Shown piece by piece: positions 1 through 10,021 of a DNA stretch of 64,000 nucleotides. The position numbers and the translations under genes were made by a program. A model generated the notes under the pieces. The model worked only from the letters and a program-made list of their open reading frames with translations, had not been told where the DNA came from and did not search any database. Position 1 is the stretch's first letter. The number at the start of each line of letters is the position of its first letter. The stretch is taken from assembly GCF_022919215.1 (NCBI RefSeq), contig NZ_CP095046.1:806001-870000 (forward strand), in the 5' to 3' direction. The DNA is from Hymenobacter cellulosilyticus. GTDB taxonomy: Bacteria; Bacteroidota; Bacteroidia; Cytophagales; Hymenobacteraceae.

Positions 1-718
1 AAGTCTGCTCGCCTATGAACAAGAAAATGAACAGGTTATACACCACCATAATCAGCAGCACACCATAAAAGCCGCCGAGCATACCGTACTCGCTCTGGAA
101 GTGCGACGAGAGCATGGCCTCATTGCGTAGACGGCCCAGAAAGCTAGTCTTCGAGCTTGATTTTAGCCGCAGGTAGTAGGTGTGGGTCTGCCCTGGTTTC
201 AGGTGCAGGCTGAACAGGAAGTTCTTGTAAGCGTAAGGCCGGGTGGAAAAGGGAAAGTCGGCGCCGGTGCGTACCCCGGTGTACTGCCCGCTCGGACCGG
301 CCCCATAGAACGTCAGGTCATTGATGTGGGAGTCGAACATCTCTAGGTACCAGTGATGCTCATCGTAATCATCAGTATGCACGCTGATGCGCAGCCAGTA
401 GGCCGACTCGGTGTTCTCAATGTTGCCGGCCTGCTTGCCACCGGAGGTCACGTCGCCCGACTGGAAACGGCTATTCCACTGCGGGCTAAGCACATCCTGA
501 ATGGTGAGCCTACCCGAAGGGTCCTCGAGCACGCTATAGTATACCGGTTTGACATACAGCTCATTGATACCAGCGTGAATGCGCAGCGTATCTTCGTGCG
601 GAGCCGCTCGGGCGGCCGTGGCGAAGCAGAAAAAGAGCAGGCTCAGGTAGCCTAAAAATTGCCAGATGGGAAGACCAGCAGCCTGAAGTCGGGGGAATTT
701 GCAGATGTAGGGCCTCAT
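1..718 (-). CDS. 7TM-DISM sensory receptor, N-terminal part (partial)
   Basis: Only the first 239 codons lie in the window; the gene continues past position 1. The protein starts at an ATG (716-718) preceded by a purine-rich GGGAGC. A hydrophobic signal segment lies at about residues 18-36. A periplasmic beta-rich domain follows (about 40-190) with the 7TMR-DISMED2-like motifs YWLRISV and YYLRLKS. The first transmembrane helix of a 7TM bundle is reached at about residue 217 (GFYGVLLIMVVYNLFIF). Family members of this build bind an unknown ligand, often thought to be carbohydrate, and signal through a C-terminal kinase, cyclase or phosphatase domain that cannot be seen here. It lies downstream of two secreted glycanases on the same strand, so a role in sensing their products is possible but inferred. 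Confidence 0.8.
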   Translation of the reverse strand, partial: MRPYICKFPRLQAAGLPIWQFLGYLSLLFFCFATAARAAPHEDTLRIHAGINELYVKPVYYSVLEDPSGRLTIQDVLSPQWNSRFQSGDVTSGGKQAGNIENTESAYWLRISVHTDDYDEHHWYLEMFDSHINDLTFYGAGPSGQYTGVRTGADFPFSTRPYAYKNFLFSLHLKPGQTHTYYLRLKSSSKTSFLGRLRNEAMLSSHFQSEYGMLGGFYGVLLIMVVYNLFIFLFIGEQT

Positions 719-836
719 GTAGCTCCCAATTTAAGGAAACCAACGCAGGGCTGCCAGTAGCGCCGAAATTGGAAGTTGCTTTTGACCAGCTACTGGCACG
801 CAGAGGTCAAGAAAGCAGCGGCTGGCTGAGCGCGGG

Positions 837-2702
837 TTATTGCCCGCCCTGGGTGGTTGGGGTGGTAGTTGGGTTGAATTGCAGCCAGCTCACGCTGGCG
901 CCCGGCTGCTCCACATAGAGCTGCAGGGTATGCTTGCCAACTGGCAAAGCAGTGGTAGGCACAGAAATGGTAGTCCAAGATGAGGCCGCCGCCGCTTGGG
1001 GAACTGTCAGCGTGCCGACCACGGCCGCATCCAGCTTGACGGTGAGCTTGGCCGGGGCGCTGGTATCATTTTTCACCCGGGCCTGCAGCGTGTAAGTGCC
1101 GGCTTTAGCTACGGTGACGGTGTAGTTGATCCATTCACCGGCAGCCATGTCACTGATGGCGAATCCGTTGGAAAGCTTGTCGGAGTTGATCTGGATGTCG
1201 ATACCGTCGTTGCGGTATACGCTGCCGTTGTTGGTGGGTGCCTCCTTGCGGTAGTCGATTCGCTCGGCGTAGGCATCCTGGTACGCAATGCCATTGCGGC
1301 CCATGTCGTAGTCGGTGGCGTGAATGGTGCCGGGGATGCGCAGGGCAGTGTAAGGCACGCGGGCTGTAGCGGGGCCGGTGAGGGCCGCAATAACGTCGCG
1401 GTTGGGTACGCACTCCTTGAACTGGATATTGCGCAGCAGTGCGGCGCGGCCTTCCGGCGTGAGGATGCTACCGTAGTTGCGCACCCGCAGCAGGCTTGTG
1501 ACGCCCTCCACCCGCTTCAGGTTCCAGTGACACCAGCCAATATTTTGGTTATTAAGCCCTTGCACGGCCCCGGCAAACCACTCGTTGGAATTTTCGCCCG
1601 TTTCCCCCACCCATACAGGTACCTGCCATTTGTCGCGGAAAGCGGCCAGGTTAGCCAGCAGGTTGATCTGGTTCGGGTTGGGGTCGGTGGCGGCGGGGTC
1701 GTTGGGGCACCAGTAGCGGTGGGCGTTGTAGACGAGGTTCGTCCGGTCCTGAACCTGGAGCTTGTCGGGCGTGAGGTTAGTGTACTCGTTACCGTAACCG
1801 TTGCCTTCGAGCAACACCAAGTGCTGGTCGCCCTGGCGGCGCACGGCGTTGATCAGGCGGCTGTAGAGTCCGTTGATTTCCGCATTGTCGTTAGACAACC
1901 CATTCTCGGCATTGACTTTATGCGGCTCGTTAATAAAGTCGTACATGGCCACCCGCGGGTCTTTCTGGTATCGGGCCGCCAGCTTTTCCCAGAGCCGCAC
2001 CGTGATGTCCTGGTAAATCAGGCGGCCTTTGGCGTCTTTGCGCTTCCACAGGTCCAGGGGCAGGAAGTTGTCGTTGATGTTGCGGTCGAAGCCCTGGCCG
2101 CCGGGTGCCGCGTGCAGGTCCAGAATGACGTACATGTTGCGGGCCGCGCACCAGTTCAGCACCTGGTCGATGATGCGGAAACCGTCGAGGTTCTGCGAGT
2201 CGGTAAAGAGCCGGTCCTGGTCGTACCACTGGGTCAGGCTCTGCACGTAGGCATCCAGGTTGCGGCGGCTGCGGCTCACCTTATTACGCTCCAGACGTTG
2301 CTCCCGGGTCAGAAACAGGTCGTAGTGAAACGGCAGCCGGACGCAGTTGAAGCCCTGAGCCGCCACGAAGTCGATGTCGGCCTTGGTCACGAATTTGGCC
2401 CGGTAATCGGCGTAGAAATCTTCCAGTTCCTTATCCGACATGGTGCGCAGCAAGCCACCCCGGATGCGGGCCTGGGAGTCGAGGGTGTCGGTTTTGAGAA
2501 TGTAGCTTTCCTGCAGCAGCCAGCCGCCCACATTGAAACCCCGCAGCACAATCTCCTTACCGCGGGCATCCACGGTCTTACCGCCCTGGGCGCGGAGCAT
2601 GGTCAGGTTCTGGGCGTGAGCTTGCCCAACGTTCAGCAGGGCGAGAGAAAGGGCGAGCTGAGAAAGCCGGCTACGCAGCCGCTGCCAATTAAGAGTGTTC
2701 AT
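837..2702 (-). CDS. Secreted GH5 glycanase with C-terminal CBM6
   Basis: A 621-residue secreted glycoside hydrolase of family 5 (clan GH-A, retaining). The ATG at 2702 is preferred because a signal peptide (about 1-30, ending AQA/HAQ) follows it directly; an upstream in-frame ATG at 2801 would add an unlikely extension. The catalytic barrel spans about 40-440, with acid/base Glu259 in FINEPH and nucleophile Glu367 in VGETGEN. GFNVGGWLLQES near the start resembles exo-1,3-glucanase-like GH5 members. A carbohydrate-binding module of family 6 occupies about 460-615 (YRNDGIDIQ, AGEWINYTV, GKHTLQLYV). No T9SS sorting domain is present. The neighbouring GH16 gene ends 149 bp upstream on the same strand, so the two probably act together on beta-glucan. 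The exact substrate cannot be settled from sequence. Confidence 0.88.
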   Translation of the reverse strand: MNTLNWQRLRSRLSQLALSLALLNVGQAHAQNLTMLRAQGGKTVDARGKEIVLRGFNVGGWLLQESYILKTDTLDSQARIRGGLLRTMSDKELEDFYADYRAKFVTKADIDFVAAQGFNCVRLPFHYDLFLTREQRLERNKVSRSRRNLDAYVQSLTQWYDQDRLFTDSQNLDGFRIIDQVLNWCAARNMYVILDLHAAPGGQGFDRNINDNFLPLDLWKRKDAKGRLIYQDITVRLWEKLAARYQKDPRVAMYDFINEPHKVNAENGLSNDNAEINGLYSRLINAVRRQGDQHLVLLEGNGYGNEYTNLTPDKLQVQDRTNLVYNAHRYWCPNDPAATDPNPNQINLLANLAAFRDKWQVPVWVGETGENSNEWFAGAVQGLNNQNIGWCHWNLKRVEGVTSLLRVRNYGSILTPEGRAALLRNIQFKECVPNRDVIAALTGPATARVPYTALRIPGTIHATDYDMGRNGIAYQDAYAERIDYRKEAPTNNGSVYRNDGIDIQINSDKLSNGFAISDMAAGEWINYTVTVAKAGTYTLQARVKNDTSAPAKLTVKLDAAVVGTLTVPQAAAASSWTTISVPTTALPVGKHTLQLYVEQPGASVSWLQFNPTTTPTTQGGQ

Positions 2703-2850
2703 AAAGTAAAAGTAGGGGGTCGAAGTGCCGGAAATAGAAACGGGACGGGAAGATCCCGCCCCGTTTCGGTGAAGCCCACCCAGGGTCTTCACCTCTCCCA
2801 TTTACTATTGTGAAGCACTGCCAGCGGTAGTCATCAGGCTGGGCATGCGC

Positions 2851-5800
2851 TTAATTCTTCATGATTTTTTGCACCTCTACCCCACTGCCGCTCTGCACGG
2901 TCAGGAAGTACACGCCGCCGGGCAGCGTGCTCAGGTCCAGGGTAGCGGTGGAGGCCCCCGCGGCGGCCGTCAGGGTGCGAACCGTAGCCCCATGCACATC
3001 CGTCACGGTCAGGCGGTGAGCCGAGGCGCCGCGTAGCTCTACGGTCAGAGCTTTAGTCACCGGGTTGGGGTAAGCGGCGCTCAGCACGCTGCCTTTCGTA
3101 GTGGTGGCAGCCAAGGTCGCCTGGGCCGGCGCGCAGGTAGTACCCACAGTATAGCTGTGCGGGGTGGCGCTGGAGTTACGCTCGGTGCCGCTGGTTCCTA
3201 CCCGGTAAGTGAAGTAGAACGACAGGGCTGCACCGGCCATCTGGGGCTGGGAAAACACGAAGTCGGAGCCCGATGCTGTCATGTTATACCCTGCGTAGCC
3301 GCCGGTGCCCACTTTCACATACAGCAGCGCCATATTGCTGCCCGCAATGGAGTAAGCGGCACAAACTTCCAGCTTACAGTCCCGTTGGTGGTGCTGACCT
3401 CATAGCGGTAGTCGCCGTTGGCCACCGTACCGCCGCACACCGTGCTGCTGGTGCTGGCCGGCGTGCCGTACACTTCCAGCTCGTAGAGCGAGTAGCCATA
3501 GGTAGTGCCGCGGGCAGTACCATAGATGCGCACGTAACGCCCGGCGCCGCTTAGGCCGGTGTGGTCATTAGTCAGCGTGGTATTGCCGGTTACAGTTTTC
3601 ACGGTAGTCCAGGAAGCCGCGTCGTTGGAAACCTGCACCAGGTAGTCTTTGCCGTGGGCAGCTTCCCAGCTCAACTTTACCCGGCTCACGTTGTAGCGGG
3701 CACCGAGGTCCACGTAAATCCACTGCGGATCGGCCCAGGCGCTGGCCCAGCGGGTAGTAGCGTTGCCGTCCACGGCCAGGGCGCCGCCAAACTCAGGCGC
3801 TTCGGTAGAGGACGTCGTAGTGGGCTTGTTCAAGGCCAAGTTGGTTCCGCTCGGGGCCCCGGCTACAGTGATGCTCACAGCTGTCGAGGTGGTAACGGCC
3901 CCGGCGTTGTCGGTGGCTTTGGCCGTCAGGGAATATGAGCCGGCAGTAGCTCCGGTCCAGCTGAAGCTATAGGGAGCCGTCAGGTCTTCGCCCAACTTAG
4001 TGGTGCCCTGGAAGAACTCGACTTTGCTCACCGCCCCGTCGGCGTCGGCGGCGTTGGCGGTAATCGTCACGCTGGCCGGAGCCGTGAAGCTGCTGCCGTT
4101 GGCTGGGGCCGTAATGCTGACCGTAGGAGCCGTGTTGCCGGCTGCGTTTACCGTTACGCTCACGGCCGAGGAAGTCGTGGAAGCCCCGGCATTGTCGGTG
4201 GCTTTGGCCGTAATCGAGTAAGTACCAGCTGCCACGCCCGTCCAGGTGTAGCTGTAGGGGCTGCTCGTATCCGTATTCAGAAGCGTGCTGCCGTTGTAAA
4301 ACTCTACTTTGGCCACGGTGCCATCGGAATCAGCGGCGTTGGCACTGATGGTAATGCTGCCCGGGGCCGTAAACGTGGCTCCACCGGCTGGCGAAGTCAG
4401 GCTAACCGACGGCGCAGCGTTGGTAGGCGGCGGGGTGCCAGTCTTGACCAGGCTGCGGATGTTGTCGATGTGGTAAGTAGCGCTGGTCGTCGAGTTGGGA
4501 GCAAACAGGAACACGAGCTTGTCCACGTCGATGTCGGCCGTGCCCAGGTCCGGGGCGCTGGCGAAAGTGAAGGTGAGCGTGTGCCAGGCGTTGGTTTGCT
4601 TCACGGCAGCCTGATAGATGCTGTGGCGGCCGGTGGGGTAGTTGCCGGTATTCGACTGGGCCACATTTTCCAGCTGGCAGGAAACGACCGTGCCGACGGG
4701 CGCCGTTGTGTACAGGTCAATGGCAAACACCTTGTCGCCCTTCTTATAAGCGCTGCCGTCTTTGATGGCACCGGTGCGGAAGGAAAGCACGTCATACGTA
4801 GCCGTGGCGTTGCGGGCGTAGCGGCCCACCCGGGCAGAGGTGTTGGGGGCTACAGCGGCCGGGTTAGCCACCGTGGGCGTGTAGGTACCGTCGGCGCTGA
4901 GGAAGGTCAGGTTGTGCGTGGCCTCGTAGTCCTCAAACATGGTTCCGGCCGTGTAAGTTGGGGTGCCGCATACTTCGCCACCCGGATGTTGTCGACATAA
5001 TACGTGTCGCTGGTGCGGGAATTGTTGGCAAACAGGAAAGCTAGCTGGTCGATGCTCACGTTGGCCGTGCCCGCGTCGGGCGACGAGGTATAGGAAAAGG
5101 CCAGGGTTTCCCAACCGTTCTGTTTGGTAGTGCGGGCCTCGTAGCTGCTGTTGCGGCCGGCCGGGTACGTGCCAGCAGCGGCAGCCTTGTTCTGCAGGTT
5201 CAGCACCACCGGCGTTCCTACGGGCGCTGAGGTGTAGACGTCCACCAGAATCTGGTTGGTTTGGTCCTTAAACAAGCTGGCATCCTCAATTACACTGCCC
5301 GGCGTGCCGGCCGTAAAAAACAGAACATCATACTGTTCCACCGAGTTGCGCACGTACCGGGCCACTTTAGCCGAGGTGTTGGGCGCGGTGGCACTGGGGT
5401 TGGCCACCGCCGGCGTGTAAGCGCCATTGGTTAGCGTAGCGTCGAAGGTAATCCGGCTGGTGCCGTCGTAGTTTTCCAGAACGTCGGTGGCTACAACCGG
5501 CGCGTCGGGCTTCTTCTTGACCAGGATGTTATCCAGGTAGAACGTAGCGCCCGAGGTAACGCCCGGCTGAAACAGGAACACCACGTTGTCGATGTCATAC
5601 ACGCTGGTGCCGGCGTCGATAACCTTCTCAAAATCAAACTCTAGCGTTTCCCAGGCGTTTTGCCGACTGGTAGTAGCGTAGTAGGAGCTTTGCCGGCCGG
5701 TGGGGTAGTTGGTAGCCAGTACGGTGCGGCTGTTTTCAAACTGCATGGTAATCTTGCTGCCTACCGGCGCAGTGGAATACACGTCCATGTACACCTTGCG

Positions 5801-7141
5801 GCGGCCGGCGGCAAAGTCGGCGGCATTGCTTACGGTCAGGCCGCGCACGTACAGCACGTCGTACTGCTCAGAGCCATTACGTACGTACCTGCCGACTGTG
5901 GAAGACGTGTTTGGGGCGGCCGGGGCCGGGTTGGCAGTGGTCTGGGTCAGCACCCCGGTCATGGTGCCGTAGGTCAGGGCACGGTTAGCTTCGTAGTCTT
6001 CATACACCCGGTCGAGCTGCAAAGGGGTGCTTACCGTTACGACCTTGGTGTAAGTCGTAGCCGCACAGCCATTTACTGCCACACTAGCCGTTACGTCGCC
6101 GCCAGTAGTCCCCCAGTTTACCTGGATAGAGCTGGTGCCCTGCCCGCTGGTAATGGTGGCGCCGGCCGGTACCGTCCAGCTATAAGTCGCGCCGGCAATG
6201 GGGTCGAGGCGGTAGGTTTTGCCCTGCTCACCCTGGAACACCTGTCCGTCGCCGTACACGGCATAGTTCGAAGGACCGGTATACACCCGCACGTAATCCA
6301 CCTGGGTGGTGCTGGGGTAATCAGCGGGATTAGGAGCCGTGTTGCCGGTGAACGGCGTGCCGGGGCCTCCCACAGCCGTATTCAGAATCAGGTAGTAGTT
6401 GTTGGTGTTGAAAGGCCAGGCGTTGCCGAAAGTTGTAGCGGGCGAGGCCGTGTGGTAGAGCGTGCCGTCCACAAACCACTTGATCTGGTCGGGGCCCCAC
6501 TCGATGGTATACACGTGAAAATCAGCCGACAAGTCAACCGTACCGCTGTACTCCCGACCCGTGAAGTGCCAGCCGCCCGCGTCGTAGTGAATGGTACCCG
6601 CCACCGACTTCGGATTCTTGTGCTTGGCCTCCATGATGTCAATCTCGCCGGTGTAGGGCCAGTTGCCGGGGTCGGCCAGCATCCAGAAGGCGGGCCAAAT
6701 ACCCTGGGCCGAAGGCAGCTTCATGCGGGCTTCAATCTTGCCGTACTTGAAGGTTTGCAGGGCGCCGCTGGCCGTTTTCGACTGCAGCTTGGCGGAGGTA
6801 TAATTGTAGGTGCGGCCGCCAACTACCGTGTTTTCGTACCGGGTGGCGATGTTCAGAAAGCCGCCCGTGACGGTTGCATTGGCGGCCCGGTAGGCTTGCA
6901 GCTCGGCATTGCCGAAGTTGCAGTTGCCCACGTTGCAGCCGTCGCCCTCGTACACCTGCCACTTACTCAGGTCACCGGGCGTATTGAATTCATCGGCCCA
7001 CACGAGTTGGTTGCACTGAGCCCACACTGCGGCTGGAGTGCCAAACAGGCATAGGGCCGTCAGCATAAGCTGTCGGACACTTCGGCCCCATAAAGTCGGG
7101 GCGTCGTGCGCCGCCCGTTGTGCGTAGAGTTGAGTTCTCAT
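2851..7141 (-). CDS. Giant modular GH16 beta-glucanase with T9SS domain (two frameshifts)
   Basis: When two one-base losses are repaired (near 4960-4963 and 3362-3372), a single protein of about 1430 residues appears. Order: signal peptide (1-42); GH16 catalytic domain (about 43-295) with the retaining motif EIDIME near 165; a PKD/Ig-like domain (300-378); three copies of an about 175-residue module beginning YEDYEANRALTYG, LENYDGTS and FEDYEATHNLTF, each ending YxxDNI; two bacterial Ig-like domains (about 910-1090); an F5/8 type C (CBM32-like) domain (about 1100-1225); a segment resembling the beta-1,3-glucan-binding CBM56; and a T9SS C-terminal sorting domain (YPNPV, GVYFL, final KIMKN). 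It is likely displayed on the cell surface to cut laminarin-like glucan. As written, the sequence gives three out-of-frame pieces. The repeats keep intact coding sense on both sides of each break, which argues for sequence error rather than decay. Confidence 0.85.
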
Positions 7142-7735
7142 ATTGCTTAAGCTGGATTGGTGGGGAATCAGCATTGAGACCGTAGCCCGGGCGGGCCATA
7201 GCAGCAATAGGTGGGATGAGACAAGGGTAGAAAGCAGAGCGGAGGTAAACAGAGCAGAGTGCAAAAGCTCGAACACCTTAGAGCGTCAGATTCGGGAGTT
7301 AAGTCTTAAGCCGGCTCTGACTGATCCTTGCGGAACAAGGTGCCACAAACGTTTGCGGGAGGTCAAATATTCAGACGTTGTTTGGGAAATGCAAACCTAA
7401 AAACCCTCTCTTTTGCCTTTAAACGACGTTTTTAAACTTGCATCACACGTAACCTATACACTTATAGCACACGCAAAGTCCCTTCTTGCTTCTTTCCACC
7501 CGGTTCTGTCTTTGCTTCCTGCCCCAGATAAAAAACAATGAAATTCCTCCCTGTTTCGCCTGATTTTTATGCAATTAATTTTTCGTGCCCTCCAATTTCC
7601 TTCCTTCTTGGCAGTAATTGTTTGGAACTGCAGTAGCGTGGTCCGTGGCTTTCACTTTTCCTGTTCCTTATATCTGGATTCTGTTTTGACCTTAGGTAAC
7701 AAGAGATTATCCGGCACCTATAGTACCTTGGACTC
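7142..7735. other. Divergent intergenic region without a gene
   Basis: This 594-bp stretch separates the divergent GH16 and metal-response regulator genes. It turns AT-rich from about 7380 onward, as expected for two facing promoters. Short open frames here have no recognisable protein features. I see no clear inverted repeat, RNA element or known operator. Confidence 0.5.
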
Positions 7736-8413
7736 ATGAAAATCCTACTCGTGGAAGACGAGCCGAAAGTTTCCGCCTTCATCCGGCGCGGCCTGGAAGA
7801 GGAGAACTATGAGGTTGAAGTAGCCTACGACGGTCGTTTCGGCCGGCAGCTGGCATTGTCTCACGCTTACGAGTTGATTATTCTGGATGTCATTCTTCCC
7901 CACTTCAGCGGCTTGGAGGTCTTGCAAGCTATCCGGGCCCAGGACCAGCAGGTTCCCATCCTGATGCTCACGGCTCTGGGCACTACCACCGACAAGCTGC
8001 AAGGCTTCGATGGGGGCGCCGATGACTACCTCGTCAAGCCCTTCGACTTTTCGGAACTCTTGGCCCGGGTGCGGGCCCTGACCCGCCGACGCGGCCACGA
8101 ATCCAAAGGGGCCACGCTTACTTTGGCTGACCTAATCCTGGATACTGCCGCCAAAACCGTTACCCGCAGTGGGCAGCCCATCAAGCTTACAGCTCGGGAG
8201 TTTGGTTTACTCGAGTTGTTTATGCGGCACAAGGGCCGGGTCCTGAGCCGGGCCGAAATTGCGGAGAACTCCTGGGAAGACTCCCTCGATTCCGGCTCCA
8301 ACGTTATTGACGTGTACGTCAACTACTTGCGCAACAAAATCGACAAAGGCTTCGACTCAAAGCTAATTCATACCGTGGTAGGAATGGGCTACGTGATGCG
8401 CGAGGAAGCATAG
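7736..8413 (+). CDS. OmpR-family response regulator of the metal efflux operon
   Basis: A 225-residue two-component response regulator. The receiver domain (1-about 118) has acidic Glu7/Asp8, phospho-acceptor Asp50 in IILDVILP and Lys100 in LVKPF. The C-terminal half is a winged-helix DNA-binding domain (about 128-222; LTAREFGLLELF, VIDVYVNYLRNKID, TVVGMGYVM), as in CusR/CzcR/CopR. It is followed by a histidine kinase 70 bp downstream and then by the efflux genes, so it probably activates czcCBA when metal is sensed. A candidate binding array lies at 9941-9978. The start codon is the only sensible ATG, and the protein has the usual family length. Confidence 0.93.
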   Translation: MKILLVEDEPKVSAFIRRGLEEENYEVEVAYDGRFGRQLALSHAYELIILDVILPHFSGLEVLQAIRAQDQQVPILMLTALGTTTDKLQGFDGGADDYLVKPFDFSELLARVRALTRRRGHESKGATLTLADLILDTAAKTVTRSGQPIKLTAREFGLLELFMRHKGRVLSRAEIAENSWEDSLDSGSNVIDVYVNYLRNKIDKGFDSKLIHTVVGMGYVMREEA

Positions 8414-8483
8414 ACTATTCACTAGGGCCCGGCCGGAACCCATTCATCTTTGTAGCACACTCTTCACCTTGGCGCCATAAACC

Positions 8484-9852
8484 GTGACAATCCGCAACCG
8501 CCTGACCTGGCTATTTTTGGGAATTGTTGCCGTGATTTTGCTGGCGGCTATGGGGTGGTATATATTCTGCAGGCCGACTACACGCACGAGGAGTTTCACC
8601 AGCGCCTGCGCGACCGGGCCGAAGTGACGGGCTACGTGTTTCTGGAACAGGATGAGCTGCGGGCCGAGGCCTTTCGGGAGTTTCAGCGCCGTTACCTCCG
8701 CACCCTGGTGGGCGAGGTGCTACAGATTTATGATGCCCGGCTGCAGCCCCGCTTTATTGAGCAGGACCGCCGCATCAATATTCCCGACCATATTCTGGCC
8801 CGCATCCTGACCGAGAAGGAAGTGTACTTCGATATTGGGCCGCGGCAGGCAGTAGGTATTTTCTACCGCGACAATCAGGGCGAGTATATTATTGTGGCGG
8901 CAGCCGAAAACCTGTCAGGCCGCAAGCGGCTGGAACACTTGACCACTATTCTAGCCTGTATCTTCGCGGGTAGCCTGGCCGTTATTTACGTGGCCGGACG
9001 GGTATTTGCCGGCCGGGCCCTTGCGCCCATTGCGGCCGTCAACGACCAGGTAGACCGGATTACGGCCCACGACTTACACCTGCGCGTGGATGAGCAAGGC
9101 CTGAGCCGCAGTGAGCAGGACGAAATAACCCGCCTAGCCCGCACCTTTAATAGAATGCTCGAGCGGCTGGAGGAAGGCTTCCAAGGTCAGCGCACCTTCG
9201 TCAGCAACGCCTCCCACGAGCTGCGTACTCCCCTGACGGCCACTATCGGCGAAATTCAGGTGCTGCTTAACCGGGACCGGGAGCCGGCCGCCTACCGGGA
9301 GGCGCTGACTTCCGTGCTGCAGGAGCTGCAACACCTTAAGTCCTTGCTCAATAACCTGCTGGAGCTTACCCAAACCGAAGGTGCCGCGGGGTCAGGCGAG
9401 GAAATCCGGCTTGACGAGCTGCTCTGGGAGGCCCGGGAAGCCTTGCCCCCGGCAGTGCGCCGCCGGGTCCAGATTACGATGGGCGAACTGCCCCAACGCC
9501 CGAGCAGCTGGAACTCAGGGGCAACCGTCAGCTGCTAAGCCGGGCCCTGACCAACTTGCTCGACAACGCGCTAAAGTATTCCGACAACCAGCTGGTGCTC
9601 GTGCGTTTCGGCTATGAGGGTGCTCAGGTCCATATCCGTATTGAGGACCGGGGAATCGGTATTGCGCCCACCGATATGAGTCACATCTTTCAGCCTTTCT
9701 TTCGCGCCGACAACGCGCGGTCTGTGGTAGGTCACGGCGTGGGACTGCCCCTGGCCCGGCGCATTATCGAGCTGCACGGGGGCAAGCTGCTCATTCGGTC
9801 CCGGCTGGGAGCCGGAACGGTAGCCGAAGCAGTATTTTCACCAGGGCGCTAA
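8484..9852 (+). CDS. Metal-sensing histidine kinase (two frameshifts)
   Basis: Repairing one-base losses in G4 (8552-8555) and C4 (9491-9494) restores a 456-residue membrane histidine kinase starting at GTG 8484. TM1 is at about 8-28, a periplasmic sensor region at about 30-150, TM2 at about 155-178, and a HAMP linker follows. The phospho-accepting His lies near residue 245 in NASHELRTPL. The ATPase domain has LTNLLDNALKYS (N box), IEDRGIGI and GHGVGLPLARRI. Without repair, the first frame lacks TM1 and stops before the N box, and the ATPase domain is a separate frame. It is probably the partner of the preceding regulator and senses periplasmic metal, as CusS/CzcS do. The product would be inactive if the second break were real. 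Confidence 0.85.
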
Positions 9853-9927
9853 TCGGCTTTTCGGTTGCCACTCGATTTTATTTGCTGTAAAAACCGCCCC
9901 TAAACGGGTAATAATCGGCTTTTCGGT
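9850..9927. repeat. Pair of 16-bp direct repeats before czcC
   Basis: The 16-mer TAATCGGCTTTTCGGT occurs twice without mismatch, at 9850-9865 and 9912-9927, 62 bp apart start to start. The first copy overlaps the kinase stop codon. Both lie upstream of the phased array at 9941. The function is unknown; it could be a second regulator site or a recent local duplication. Confidence 0.7.
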
Positions 9928-9940
9928 AAAATATTTGGCT

Positions 9941-9978
9941 TCTAACCTGTTTCTAATGCCCCTCTAATTCGGGCCTAA
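9941..9978 (+). promoter_or_regulatory. Four-unit 11-bp-phased TCTAA array (candidate regulator operator)
   Basis: TCTAA occurs at 9941, 9952 and 9963, and CCTAA at 9974, each exactly 11 bp from the last. The array ends 43 bp before the czcC start. Direct repeats at helical spacing are the usual binding pattern of OmpR/PhoB-family regulators (Pho box type), and the operon encodes such a regulator. Binding by that regulator is inferred. It suggests that czcCBA has its own inducible promoter inside the gene group. Confidence 0.6.
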
Positions 9979-10021
9979 TACGGCCGGCGTACTCTTGCAT
10001 ATCAATCTTCCTAACCAGGAT

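Noticed and set aside
996..2813. Long plus-strand open frame opposite the GH5 gene
   Set aside because: It mirrors a clear glycosidase gene; high G+C makes stop codons rare on the opposite strand, and the translation has no family features.
8484..9852. Reading the split kinase and other split genes as programmed frameshifts or true pseudogenes
   Set aside because: Breaks lie at simple G/C runs in many unrelated genes, without slippery heptamers or downstream structures, and flanking codons remain conserved. Sequence error explains them better.
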